From a bacterium (lineage in GTDB: Bacteria > Desulfobacterota > UBA8473): DNA of 16,162 nt. The stretch is taken from assembly GCA_009773075.1 (NCBI GenBank), contig WOUX01000068.1:1-16162 (forward strand), in the 5' to 3' direction. Below the pieces are notes generated by a model that saw only the letters and a program-made list of their open reading frames with translations, was not told the DNA's origin and did not search any database. A program made the translations under genes and the position numbers. Of this stretch, positions 5,380 to 12,679 are shown piece after piece. Within the stretch, counting starts at the first letter, position 1. Each line of letters opens with the position of its first letter.

Positions 5380-6156
5380 TCAGGGGATTAGTGAGGAGGC
5401 AAAAAGGCTTCTAAAATTTTGGGATGTAATCTCTGCCACCTCTTCAAGGGGCGTATCTTTAAGGGAAGCTATCTTTTCCGCCACATATCTTACAAAAGAG
5501 GGTTCGTTTCTCTTACCCCGGTAGGGAACGGGTGTGAGAAACGGGCAGTCGGTCTCGATCATTATTTTTGAGAGGGGTAGTTTTTTTACTATCTCCTGAA
5601 GTTCTACAGCCTTCGGGAAAGTTATCGTACCAGGAATTGAGATATAAAACCCCATATCTATACAACTCTTCGCCATAGAGTAATCGCCTGAGAAACAGTG
5701 TATAATCCCTCCCAGATTCTTGGCGCCTTCTTCTTTCAAAATCTCCAGTGTCTCCTTATGGGCATCTCTATTATGAATTACAACAGGAAGCTTCAACTCA
5801 TTGGCTAGGTTGATCTGTTCTCGAAATCTCTTGATTTGAATACCCTTTGGAGAAAGATTACGGTAGAAATCAAGGCCAATCTCTCCAAAAGCAAGTACTT
5901 TTTTGTTATTGGCAAGTGACTTTAAAACCGCATAGGTGTCTTCGTCAACATCTTTTGCATCATGGGGATGGATGCCTATGGATGCATAGATAAAATCGTA
6001 AGAGTCTGCCAGTGTTATAGCCTTTCTGCACGACTCCGAATTGATCCCAATATTAAGGATATAGTCTATTCCGTTCTCTTTTGCCCTTTTGATAACCTCA
6101 TTTCGATCATCATCGAATTCAGGCAAATCCAGATGGGCGTGAGAATCTACTAACAT
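5380..6156 (-). CDS. TatD-family metal-dependent hydrolase
   Basis: A 258-residue TIM-barrel hydrolase of the TatD DNase family. Metal ligands are visible: H6 and H8 in DSHAHLD, E92 in FGEIGLDF, H128 in VIHNRD, H153 in IIHCFSG and D203 in ETDCPFL. I chose the ATG at 6156 because AGAAGG lies 7 bases in front and the family begins within a few residues of D-S-H; a TTG six codons upstream (6174) is the alternative. Known relatives act as 3'-5' DNA/RNA exonucleases or D-aminoacyl-tRNA deacylases. It lies 95 bases downstream of the histidine phosphatase on the same strand and may share its promoter. Confidence 0.93.
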   Translation of the reverse strand: MLVDSHAHLDLPEFDDDRNEVIKRAKENGIDYILNIGINSESCRKAITLADSYDFIYASIGIHPHDAKDVDEDTYAVLKSLANNKKVLAFGEIGLDFYRNLSPKGIQIKRFREQINLANELKLPVVIHNRDAHKETLEILKEEGAKNLGGIIHCFSGDYSMAKSCIDMGFYISIPGTITFPKAVELQEIVKKLPLSKIMIETDCPFLTPVPYRGKRNEPSFVRYVAEKIASLKDTPLEEVAEITSQNFRSLFASSLIP

Positions 6157-6180
6157 ACCGGAACCTTCTGTCAAAAAATA

Positions 6181-6200
6181 TGATGGCTTTTTAAAAAAGC
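6181..6200. repeat. Short dispersed repeat, TGATGGCTT type
   Basis: TGATGGCTTTTTAAAAAAGC matches the element at 13445-13464 in 16 of 20 ungapped positions. It contains a self-complementary GCTTTTT/AAAAAGC. It lies in the 95-base gap between the phosphatase and TatD genes. It may be a small intergenic repeat. Confidence 0.3.
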
Positions 6201-6251
6201 TAAAGGATTTGTTTTTTACTGAGACCTGATGGCTAACAGATGAACGCTTAC

Positions 6252-6893
6252 TTAAAAGTCTACCCTGTTTGCGCTGTCAGCCAGTGCTTTGATATGGCAG
6301 GTATCATTTATCACAGAGACAATAAATCCTCTCTCTGAGTTGTCGAATATGTTTATTGCGCATGTATCCTGTTTTATACACCAGAAATGTTGATTGGTCA
6401 GCCCCAGTACGGCACATAGAATCACCTTATTCACTACCCTGTGTGAGGCGATTGCGACGATCTCATTTTCATGTCTGGCAAGTATGTCATTTAGAGCTCC
6501 CATAGACCGGAGTTTTACCTCATCAAGACTTTCGCCATCAGGCATCTTAACATTGTGAGGTTCTCTTTGCCATTTATTATAGAGCTCCTTATGTTCTTCC
6601 TTTACCCTGTCATGTGGCATACCCTGCCATTTTCCAAAGTCAATATCTATAAAACCCTCTGCCTCTTTTATCGAGATGCAGGGGTGGGTACTACCGATGG
6701 CATTGGCTGTCTCCATAGCCCTGCTCAAAGGGCTTGAATAAATTGCATCTATCTTGTAATTACTAAGGGCTTCCCCGGTTGCCCTTGCCTGCTCAAGCCC
6801 CACAGAGTTAAGGGGTACATCAATCCTTCCTCGAAATACCTGCTGTTTGTTCCAATCGGTCTCTCCATGTCGAACAAGGAGTATTGTCGTCAT
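6252..6893 (-). CDS. Histidine phosphatase (phosphoglycerate mutase-like)
   Basis: A 213-residue cytoplasmic enzyme of the histidine phosphatase superfamily. The phospho-histidine motif LVRHGETDWN has H9 and R8; SSPLSRAMETA provides R58; the second catalytic His is H151 in ASHRVVNK. At the acid position the family's usual LREIDFG is FIDIDFG, so Asp83 may replace Glu. The usual SHGGV is SHRVV, a variant typical of one subgroup and not of classical GpmB or CobC, so the substrate (phosphoglycerate, alpha-ribazole phosphate, sugar phosphate) cannot be assigned. The ATG at 6893 has an excellent AGGAGGAAA site and a good promoter at 6937-6965. Confidence 0.88.
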   Translation of the reverse strand: MTTILLVRHGETDWNKQQVFRGRIDVPLNSVGLEQARATGEALSNYKIDAIYSSPLSRAMETANAIGSTHPCISIKEAEGFIDIDFGKWQGMPHDRVKEEHKELYNKWQREPHNVKMPDGESLDEVKLRSMGALNDILARHENEIVAIASHRVVNKVILCAVLGLTNQHFWCIKQDTCAINIFDNSERGFIVSVINDTCHIKALADSANRVDF

Positions 6894-6936
6894 GCTCTAT
6901 TTCCTCCTGAAAAATAAAAAACTTACTTTGATACGA

Positions 6937-6965
6937 AGATTAGCATCCAATCCATTCACTGTCAA
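6937..6965 (-). promoter_or_regulatory. Promoter of the histidine phosphatase (and TatD)
   Basis: On the minus strand TTGACA (plus 6960-6965) and TAATCT (plus 6937-6942) are spaced by 17 bases, about 44 bases before the ATG at 6893. Confidence 0.65.
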
Positions 6966-6991
6966 ATAGTTATTTGTACTGAAAAAATACC

Positions 6992-7019
6992 TTGACTTGA
7001 GAAAAGGAGCAGGTATATT
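6992..7019 (+). promoter_or_regulatory. Promoter of the MenB/BadI-type gene
   Basis: TTGACT (6992-6997) and TATATT (7014-7019) are spaced by 16 bases. The leader to the ATG at 7082 is about 55 bases and contains AAGGGAGGTT at 7065-7074 as ribosome site. It is arranged back to back with the minus-strand promoter at 6937-6965. Confidence 0.6.
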
Positions 7020-7081
7020 TAAAATATTACCCCTAGCGAAGGAGGGTATAGAACAACCTATATTAAGGGAGGTTATAGAAA

Positions 7082-7936
7082 ATGGCTTGGACAAAGTGGG
7101 AAAACGTAGCTGGATTTGACTTTAAAGATATTATATACGAGAAAAAATACCATACAGAATTAGAAGGCGGAGTAGCACGAGTGACAATCAACCGTCCAGA
7201 CAAACTCAACTCTTTTACTAATTTGACCCAAGATGAAATGTTCAGGGCAGTGGATGATGCCAGTCACGATTCTCTGATTGGTGCGGTAGTTCTTACAGGT
7301 GCAGGTGATAAGGCATTCAGTGCCGGTGGTGATGTCGGCTGGGAGGCCACTGGTCTGAGAGAGCAATTTTACTGGAGATATCCCCCCAATCAAATTGTTA
7401 GAATGTGCCGAAAACCGATTATTGCCGCGGTAAAAGGGTGGGCTATTGGAGGAGGCCATCACTTAGCCTATGTATGCGATTTTACTATAGCAGCAGACAA
7501 CGCCAAATTTGGGCAGAATGGGCCACGGGTTGCCAGCCCGGCAGATGGTTATCTTGTTGCATACCTGACAAGGGTAGTGGGAGCCAAAAAGGCAAGGGAA
7601 ATCTGGATGCTCTGCAGACGCTACAACGCCCAGCAGGCATTAGAGATGGGACTGGTAAACGCTGTAGTACCCCTGGACAAACTGGATGAAGAGGTGGATA
7701 AATGGTGCGAGGAAATCCTGTCCTTGAGCCCAGGTTGTTTGGAAATTCTAAAGGCCAGCTTCGATATGGATATTGACTACATGTCTGGTTCGTATGGTCA
7801 GATGTCAAGGGTGATGTATCCTGATTGGTTTGACAGTAAAGAATGCAAAGAGGGGCCCAAGGCTTTTATGGAAAAGAGGAAACCTGATTTCTGGAAGATC
7901 AGAAAAGCAGAGATTGAAGCTAAGAAGAAACTTTAA
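7082..7936 (+). CDS. Crotonase-fold enzyme, MenB/BadI type
   Basis: A 284-residue enoyl-CoA hydratase/isomerase-superfamily protein. It has INRPDKLNSF (about residues 38-47), the oxyanion-hole strand AFSAGGD (about 78-84), KGWAIGGGHHLAYVCD (about 119-134), TIAADNAKFGQNGP, and the end motif MEKRKPDFWK. The GQ-GP block, KKAREIW-L-RRYNAQ-AL and EKRKPDF are hallmarks shared by dihydroxynaphthoyl-CoA synthase (MenB) and 2-ketocyclohexanecarboxyl-CoA hydrolase (BadI), which close or open rings on CoA thioesters. The N-terminus is about 20 residues longer than in those enzymes. No men or bad genes are adjacent and the gene has its own promoter and terminator, so a role in menaquinone synthesis or alicyclic-acid breakdown cannot be decided here. 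Confidence 0.85.
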   Translation: MAWTKWENVAGFDFKDIIYEKKYHTELEGGVARVTINRPDKLNSFTNLTQDEMFRAVDDASHDSLIGAVVLTGAGDKAFSAGGDVGWEATGLREQFYWRYPPNQIVRMCRKPIIAAVKGWAIGGGHHLAYVCDFTIAADNAKFGQNGPRVASPADGYLVAYLTRVVGAKKAREIWMLCRRYNAQQALEMGLVNAVVPLDKLDEEVDKWCEEILSLSPGCLEILKASFDMDIDYMSGSYGQMSRVMYPDWFDSKECKEGPKAFMEKRKPDFWKIRKAEIEAKKKL

Positions 7937-7949
7937 TCATGTGTTAACT

Positions 7950-7990
7950 AGGCATTACAGGGGTTTTATTTTTAAGCCCCTTTAATGCCT
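7950..7990 (+). terminator. Hairpin terminator after the MenB/BadI-type gene
   Basis: AGGCATTA (7950-7957) pairs with TAATGCCT (7983-7990), and inside it AGGGG pairs with CCCCT, closing a T-rich loop. TTATT follows. It begins 13 bases after the stop codon. Confidence 0.75.
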
Positions 7991-8069
7991 TTATTCTTCA
8001 CCATTGAGTATAAAATCTATTCCAACCTGAAAAGAATTCGTACCCAACTCTTTTTGAAAGGAATATAAG

Positions 8070-8762
8070 ATGGGATACTACTCTCGAAGGCCATATCTTT
8101 CCTTTGGGCCTTCAATGACCCCTACTGTTAAGAAGCTTTTAATCATATCAGGGGCAGTCTTCTTGCTTCAAGCGATAGTTGGTCATCAGATGAACCTGAT
8201 CTTTGGATTGGTTCCTGCTCTGGTATGGCAGAAATATTTCCTTTGGCAGTTAGTAACCTACATATTCCTCCATGGGGGCCTTTTTCATTTGCTTTTTAAT
8301 CTCTTCGCCCTCTGGATGTTTGGCTGTGAATTGGAAAGATACTGGGGTTTCAGTGTATTCCTAAGATACTTTTTTATTACCGGCATTTGTACTGTGCTTA
8401 TAACCCCTGACCTCTTTATCCCTACTATTGGAATGTCTGGAGCAATCTATGGTATCCTTTTAGCCTATGGTTGGTTTTTCCCTAACCGCATTATTTATAT
8501 TTATCTGTTCTTTCCCATCAAGGCAAAATACTTTGTTATGATATTTGGGGCAATTGAGCTCTATGCATCCATAGCTGGAACCGGTGGAGGCATTGCCCAC
8601 ATTACTCATCTTGGGGGGATGGTTTTTGGTATAACATACTTGAATTACCATGATATATGGAGATTCTTATACCAGTACTATATGAGATGGAAATGGTCAA
8701 GGCTTAAGAGGCGCTATAAAGTCATCAACGGTGAGAAAAATAGCGATAAGACCTTCCATTAA
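8070..8762 (+). CDS. Rhomboid-family intramembrane serine protease
   Basis: A 230-residue protein with six or seven membrane helices. Rhomboid motifs are complete: FLHGGLFHLLFN (H73 and N77 of the oxyanion site), the catalytic Ser in GMSGAIYG (S123) and the catalytic His in THLGGM (H180). A basic cytoplasmic C-terminal tail (RWKWSRLKRRYK) follows the last helix. The ATG at 8070 has GAAAGGA 8 bases upstream. It cleaves membrane-spanning substrates; the target is unknown. It is the first gene of the run that continues into trpF 36 bases later, a placement with no obvious metabolic reason, so co-transcription may only reflect shared expression. Confidence 0.92.
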   Translation: MGYYSRRPYLSFGPSMTPTVKKLLIISGAVFLLQAIVGHQMNLIFGLVPALVWQKYFLWQLVTYIFLHGGLFHLLFNLFALWMFGCELERYWGFSVFLRYFFITGICTVLITPDLFIPTIGMSGAIYGILLAYGWFFPNRIIYIYLFFPIKAKYFVMIFGAIELYASIAGTGGGIAHITHLGGMVFGITYLNYHDIWRFLYQYYMRWKWSRLKRRYKVINGEKNSDKTFH

Positions 8763-8798
8763 TGGCTTTCCTTTCAGGAGGGGTTGGTCCTGGTGTAA

Positions 8799-9377
8799 AT
8801 GACAAAGATTAAGATCTGTGGAATAACCAATATAGAAGACGCTACCTTAGCTGTAAACTTGGGGGCTGATGCCCTGGGTTTTGTGTTTTATAAAGACAGC
8901 CCCCGTTATATTCGAAAGGATGCGGCTAAGGAAATAATACGTGAGCTTCCACCATTCGTATTATCGGTGGGGGTATTTGTTAATGAAAAAGAGGACAGAG
9001 TCAGAGAGATTAGTGCAGACTGTTGCCTGGACATTCTCCAGTTCCATGGCAATGAATCACCGGATTTCTGTTCTCATTTCGACAAAAAAGTGATAAAAGC
9101 GTTCAGCATTAATAACAGAAAGGACCTTGAGGTTATTCCCTCTTATCAGGTAAGCGCTGTATTACTCGATAATCTGGAACTCGCCTCTGAGGCAAAAAGA
9201 TTTACCAGCAGAGTTATCCTTGCAGGAGGGCTTAATCCTGCCAATGTCATGAAAGCAATCCAGGCAGTAGAACCCTATGGGGTGGATGTAAGCAGTGGAG
9301 TTGAATCTAAACCAGGCAAAAAGGACCGTGTTAAGTTAGAAAAGTTTATAAAAACAGTTAAAAAGGCTCATAAGTAG
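8799..9377 (+). CDS. trpF: Phosphoribosylanthranilate isomerase
   Basis: A 192-residue TIM barrel that converts N-(5-phosphoribosyl)anthranilate to the carboxyphenylamino-deoxyribulose phosphate in tryptophan synthesis. The N-terminal KICGIT holds the catalytic Cys (C7). GADALGFVFYKDSPRYI and LQFHG are family blocks, and the catalytic Asp is in LLDNL. ILAGGLNPANV and GVDVSSGVES near the end bind phosphate. Slightly shorter than usual (about 200). A stop codon directly precedes the ATG, so the start is fixed; the AGGAGGGG site lies unusually far away, about 14 bases. It is followed by trpB after 16 bases. Confidence 0.95.
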   Translation: MTKIKICGITNIEDATLAVNLGADALGFVFYKDSPRYIRKDAAKEIIRELPPFVLSVGVFVNEKEDRVREISADCCLDILQFHGNESPDFCSHFDKKVIKAFSINNRKDLEVIPSYQVSAVLLDNLELASEAKRFTSRVILAGGLNPANVMKAIQAVEPYGVDVSSGVESKPGKKDRVKLEKFIKTVKKAHK

Positions 9378-9393
9378 TAGAAAGGATGACGAT

Positions 9394-10581
9394 ATGTTGC
9401 CTGATAAAAAGGGGCATTTTGGGATATATGGGGGAAGATATGTAGCAGAGACTCTGATGCCCGCCCTCTTAGAATTAGAGGAATCATATTACAGATACAA
9501 AGATGACAGAGAATTTCAAGAGGAGCTTAACTACTATCTCAGGGAATATGTCGGACGAGAAACCCCTCTATATCTAGCCGAAAGACTAACCCAAAGACTG
9601 GGAGGCGCCAATATCTATCTTAAAAGAGAGGACCTATGTCATACCGGTGCCCATAAGATAAACAACACCCTGGGCCAGATCATTCTGGCTAAGAGGATGG
9701 GCAAAACCCGCATTATAGCAGAAACCGGGGCAGGTCAGCATGGGGTAGCTACAGCAACTGTAGCTGCTATGTTTGGACTGGAATGCGAGATATATATGGG
9801 TGTGGAGGATATAAAGCGCCAGTCATTAAATGTATTTCGGATGAAGCTGTTGGGCGCCAAGGTGCAGCCCGTCTCGTCCGGGACTAATACATTAAAAGAC
9901 GCAATGAACGAGGCTATGCGGGATTGGGTTACCAATATCTACAATACTTTTTATATCATTGGTTCTGTGGCAGGTCCTCACCCATATCCTATGATGGTTA
10001 GAGATTTTCAAAGCGTAATTGGTAAGGAAACAAAAAGGCAGATATTAGAGGTGGAGAAACGATTGCCAGACCATCTAATTGCCTGTGTTGGTGGCGGAAG
10101 CAATTCAATGGGGTTGTTTTATCCATTTAAAGATGATAAAGAGGTGGAAATGGTTGGGGTGGAAGCCGCTGGACTTGGTATTAACACAGGCAAGCACGCA
10201 GCTTCTATAATGGATGGAAGCGTTGGTGTCCTCCACGGAAGCAAGACCTATCTCTTACAGGATGAAAATGGCCAGATCAAACATACCCATTCCATTGCTG
10301 CTGGTTTGGATTATCCCGGGGTAGGTCCTGAACACAGCTACTTCCATGACATAGGCAGAGTAAAATATGCTTCCGTTACTGATAAAGAGGCCCTCGATGG
10401 GTTCAGGCTCTTGACCATAACTGAAGGTATCATACCTGCTCTGGAAAGCGCTCATGCTATCGCCTATACAATAAAATTAGCCCCGAAACTCGATAAAGAG
10501 AAGGTTATAATCGTCAATTTATCAGGCAGGGGGGATAAAGATATGAATACAGTAGCCGAAGCCCTGGGGGTTTCGTTATAA
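9394..10581 (+). CDS. trpB: Tryptophan synthase beta chain
   Basis: A 395-residue PLP enzyme that condenses indole with serine. It begins with GHFGIYGGRYVAETL, has the PLP lysine K88 in GAHKINN, AETGAGQHG for substrate binding, and the phosphate-binding glycine loop CVGGGSNSMG; the C-terminal LSGRGDKDM is typical. Length is standard for the TrpB1 type, which works in complex with TrpA. The ATG at 9394 has AAAGGA 7 bases upstream. trpA follows directly; the alternative TTG start of trpA abuts the trpB stop, so the two are probably translationally coupled. Confidence 0.97.
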   Translation: MLPDKKGHFGIYGGRYVAETLMPALLELEESYYRYKDDREFQEELNYYLREYVGRETPLYLAERLTQRLGGANIYLKREDLCHTGAHKINNTLGQIILAKRMGKTRIIAETGAGQHGVATATVAAMFGLECEIYMGVEDIKRQSLNVFRMKLLGAKVQPVSSGTNTLKDAMNEAMRDWVTNIYNTFYIIGSVAGPHPYPMMVRDFQSVIGKETKRQILEVEKRLPDHLIACVGGGSNSMGLFYPFKDDKEVEMVGVEAAGLGINTGKHAASIMDGSVGVLHGSKTYLLQDENGQIKHTHSIAAGLDYPGVGPEHSYFHDIGRVKYASVTDKEALDGFRLLTITEGIIPALESAHAIAYTIKLAPKLDKEKVIIVNLSGRGDKDMNTVAEALGVSL

Positions 10582-10602
10582 TTGGATGAATTGGATATTA
10601 TT

Positions 10603-11397
10603 ATGACCAGAATAAGCAAGGTTTTTCAAAGGTTAAGCGCAAATAATGGAAAGGCATTAATTCCGTATATTACTGCCGGAGATCCTTCTTTAGAATTAAC
10701 AAAGAAACTGGTTTTTCAACTGGAGAAGAGTGGGGCGGACATCATCGAACTGGGAGTCCCTTTTTCTGATCCCATGGCAGATGGCCCTACAATACAGCGC
10801 GCCTCAGAACGGGCATTGGCAAACAATGTCTCTTTAAGAGACGTTCTAGATTTAACCAGTGAAATACGGATGCATACAGAGATACCCATCATACTATTCG
10901 GTTATTACAACCCTTTCTTTACTTATGGTCCTGAAAAATTTTCCAGAGATGCCAAAGAAGCTGGTATAGATGGTGTACTTATAGTCGATCTCCCCCCAGA
11001 GGAAGTGGACGAATTAAAGGTTTATGTTGACAAGGTTGGTCTGGATATTATATTCTTAACAGCCCCTACTAGTAATGAAGAGAGAATAAAACTAATTACG
11101 AAGAAAGCCGGTGGATTTATCTACTATGTATCGGTTACCGGGGTCACAGGTGCAAGGACAAGCCTTGACAGTCATATTGAAGAATATGTGGCCAAGGTTA
11201 AGAAACTTACAGACCTTCCAGTTGGGGTAGGGTTTGGTATCTCAACCCCTGGGCAAGCCGGTAAAGTAGCTAAGTGGGCTGATGCAGTAATCGTAGGCAG
11301 CGCTATTGTAAAGATCATCGAAGAGAACTTAAATAGTCCCGATATGGTTAAAAAGGTGGGGCAGTTTGTCAAAAGCCTGAAGGAAGGGATAGGATAA
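10603..11397 (+). CDS. trpA: Tryptophan synthase alpha chain
   Basis: A 264-residue TIM barrel that cleaves indole-3-glycerol phosphate. With the ATG at 10603 as residue 1, the catalytic Glu and Asp fall at positions 49 (DIIELGVPFSD) and 60 (PMADGP), exactly as in the Salmonella enzyme, which supports this start over the in-frame TTG at 10582 that directly follows the trpB stop. Other family blocks are ALIPYITAGDPS, LFGYYNP, VDLPPEE, YYVSVTGVTGAR and VGFGIS. No strong ribosome site is visible, consistent with coupling to trpB. Upstream pathway genes trpE, trpG, trpD and trpC are absent from the window. Confidence 0.95.
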   Translation: MTRISKVFQRLSANNGKALIPYITAGDPSLELTKKLVFQLEKSGADIIELGVPFSDPMADGPTIQRASERALANNVSLRDVLDLTSEIRMHTEIPIILFGYYNPFFTYGPEKFSRDAKEAGIDGVLIVDLPPEEVDELKVYVDKVGLDIIFLTAPTSNEERIKLITKKAGGFIYYVSVTGVTGARTSLDSHIEEYVAKVKKLTDLPVGVGFGISTPGQAGKVAKWADAVIVGSAIVKIIEENLNSPDMVKKVGQFVKSLKEGIG

Positions 11398-11460
11398 AAA
11401 GCTGGAGCAGACCGTAACGCCCACTAAAGTGGTGAAACCTTTTAGTATTTAGGAGTACAC

Positions 11461-12228
11461 GTGAAGATAAAGGTACTTGGTTGTTATGGAGCGGAACTGA
11501 AGGATTTTCATAGTACAACATTTCTTATTAATGATACTCTACTTCTTGATGCCGGGACAATAACATCTGCCTTAACCCTGGATGAGCAGATGAATATCCA
11601 CAGTATACTGGTCACCCACTCTCATCTCGATCACACAAAGGATATCCTCTTCCTGGCCGACAATGTAATTGTAGGGGAAAACAACACCTCAGTAGAAATA
11701 ATCAGTATTCCCGAAGTCATTGATAATCTAAAATCCCACCTGTTGAACGATAAAATATACCCAGATTTTACCGTCCTCCCTACTATAGAAAAGCCCATCT
11801 TGCAGTTTAAGCCGATAAAAACAGGGGAACCTATCTGTATTGACGGGCTAACTGTCATTGCCATTCCTGTCAATCACGCAGTGGATGCTGTGGGCTATAT
11901 AATCAGGGATAAAAAGAGCTCCATTGTATATACCGGTGATACAGGCACTACCGACAAGATTTGGGAAGAAGCCAATAAATTACCGGACCTAAAGGCAGTA
12001 TTTATAGAAACATCTTTCCCAAATCGTTTAAGTAAGCTGGCTGAGATTAGTGGACATCTCACCCCTTCGATGCTAAAAGACCAATTGGATAAATTAAAGA
12101 ACCCTGACGCATCCATCCTTGTCTTTCACATGAAACCTCAGCACCTTCCTGAACTGGAACATGATCTTGCAGAAATAAAAAACCGAAGGATTACTACCTT
12201 AAAACAAGGAGAAGTGTTTGAGTTTTGA
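11461..12228 (+). CDS. MBL-fold hydrolase, class II cyclic-nucleotide phosphodiesterase-like
   Basis: A 255-residue metallo-beta-lactamase-fold protein. Metal site THSHLDH carries H53, H55, D57 and H58; further ligands are likely in VNHAVDA, YTGDTGTTD and the late FHMKP. The layout, with the early LGCYG and HSHLDHTKD, is that of class II 3',5'-cyclic-AMP phosphodiesterases (PDE1/CpdP type) rather than of glyoxalases or RNase Z. Substrate specificity is unproven; other cyclic or phosphodiester substrates are possible. It starts at GTG 11461 with TTAGGAG 6 bases upstream. It lies between trpA and queD in the same run. Confidence 0.8.
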   Translation: MKIKVLGCYGAELKDFHSTTFLINDTLLLDAGTITSALTLDEQMNIHSILVTHSHLDHTKDILFLADNVIVGENNTSVEIISIPEVIDNLKSHLLNDKIYPDFTVLPTIEKPILQFKPIKTGEPICIDGLTVIAIPVNHAVDAVGYIIRDKKSSIVYTGDTGTTDKIWEEANKLPDLKAVFIETSFPNRLSKLAEISGHLTPSMLKDQLDKLKNPDASILVFHMKPQHLPELEHDLAEIKNRRITTLKQGEVFEF

Positions 12229-12289
12229 AACCCAACATTCCAATTGCGTAGCGAGGCGGAACTAAGTTCAGGGTAGGGAATAAATATAC

Positions 12290-12664
12290 ATGTATGAGGT
12301 AATGATTAAATCGGGGTTTTCTGCTGCCCATAGTCTTAGAGAGTACGGAGGCAAATGTGAAGGTCTCCACGGGCATAACTTTAGGGTAGACGTCCATGCA
12401 AGGGCAAAAAAACTAGATGGTACTGGTATGGCAATAGATTTCAGAATCTTGAAGGAAAAAACCCAGATCATTTTAAATCAATTGGATCACACGTATCTAA
12501 ATGATTCCCCTTACTTTTCTGAGATAAACCCGTCTTCTGAGAATATTGCGGTTTATATATTCAAGAACTTAGAGAAAGAGACCAACGATGGTAATGTTGT
12601 AATAAGCAGGGTGGCTGTCTGGGAATCTGAGAGTTCCTGTGCCTCTTATTATGAAGGAGAGTAG
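12290..12664 (+). CDS. queD: QueD/6-pyruvoyl-tetrahydropterin synthase-type enzyme (possible PTPS-I/III)
   Basis: A 124-residue COG0720 protein. Zinc histidines are H14 (FSAAH), H27 and H29 (LHGHN). The active-site block reads C23-E24-G-L-H-G-H. The Cys four residues before the first His is the QueD signature. The Glu three residues before it is the one reported for PTPS-III enzymes, which make 6-hydroxymethyl-dihydropterin for folate without FolB. Having both points to the dual PTPS-I/III group. LDHTYLND and AVWESESS supply the remaining catalytic and substrate-binding residues. The start ATG at 12290 has a modest AGGGTAGGG site about 12 bases upstream. folE2 follows 15 bases later, giving a substrate-product pair. 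Confidence 0.88.
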   Translation: MYEVMIKSGFSAAHSLREYGGKCEGLHGHNFRVDVHARAKKLDGTGMAIDFRILKEKTQIILNQLDHTYLNDSPYFSEINPSSENIAVYIFKNLEKETNDGNVVISRVAVWESESSCASYYEGE

Positions 12665-12679
12665 GGTAGGGAAACGGAG

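Noticed and set aside
5347..5401. TGCCTCC/GGAGGCA pairing between trmO and TatD as a shared terminator
   Set aside because: Only 7 pairs across a loop of about 40 bases, no T-run, and it extends into the TatD coding end.
7405..7808. Alternative frames inside the MenB/BadI-type gene
   Set aside because: They are shadows of a well-conserved crotonase-fold gene on the plus strand.
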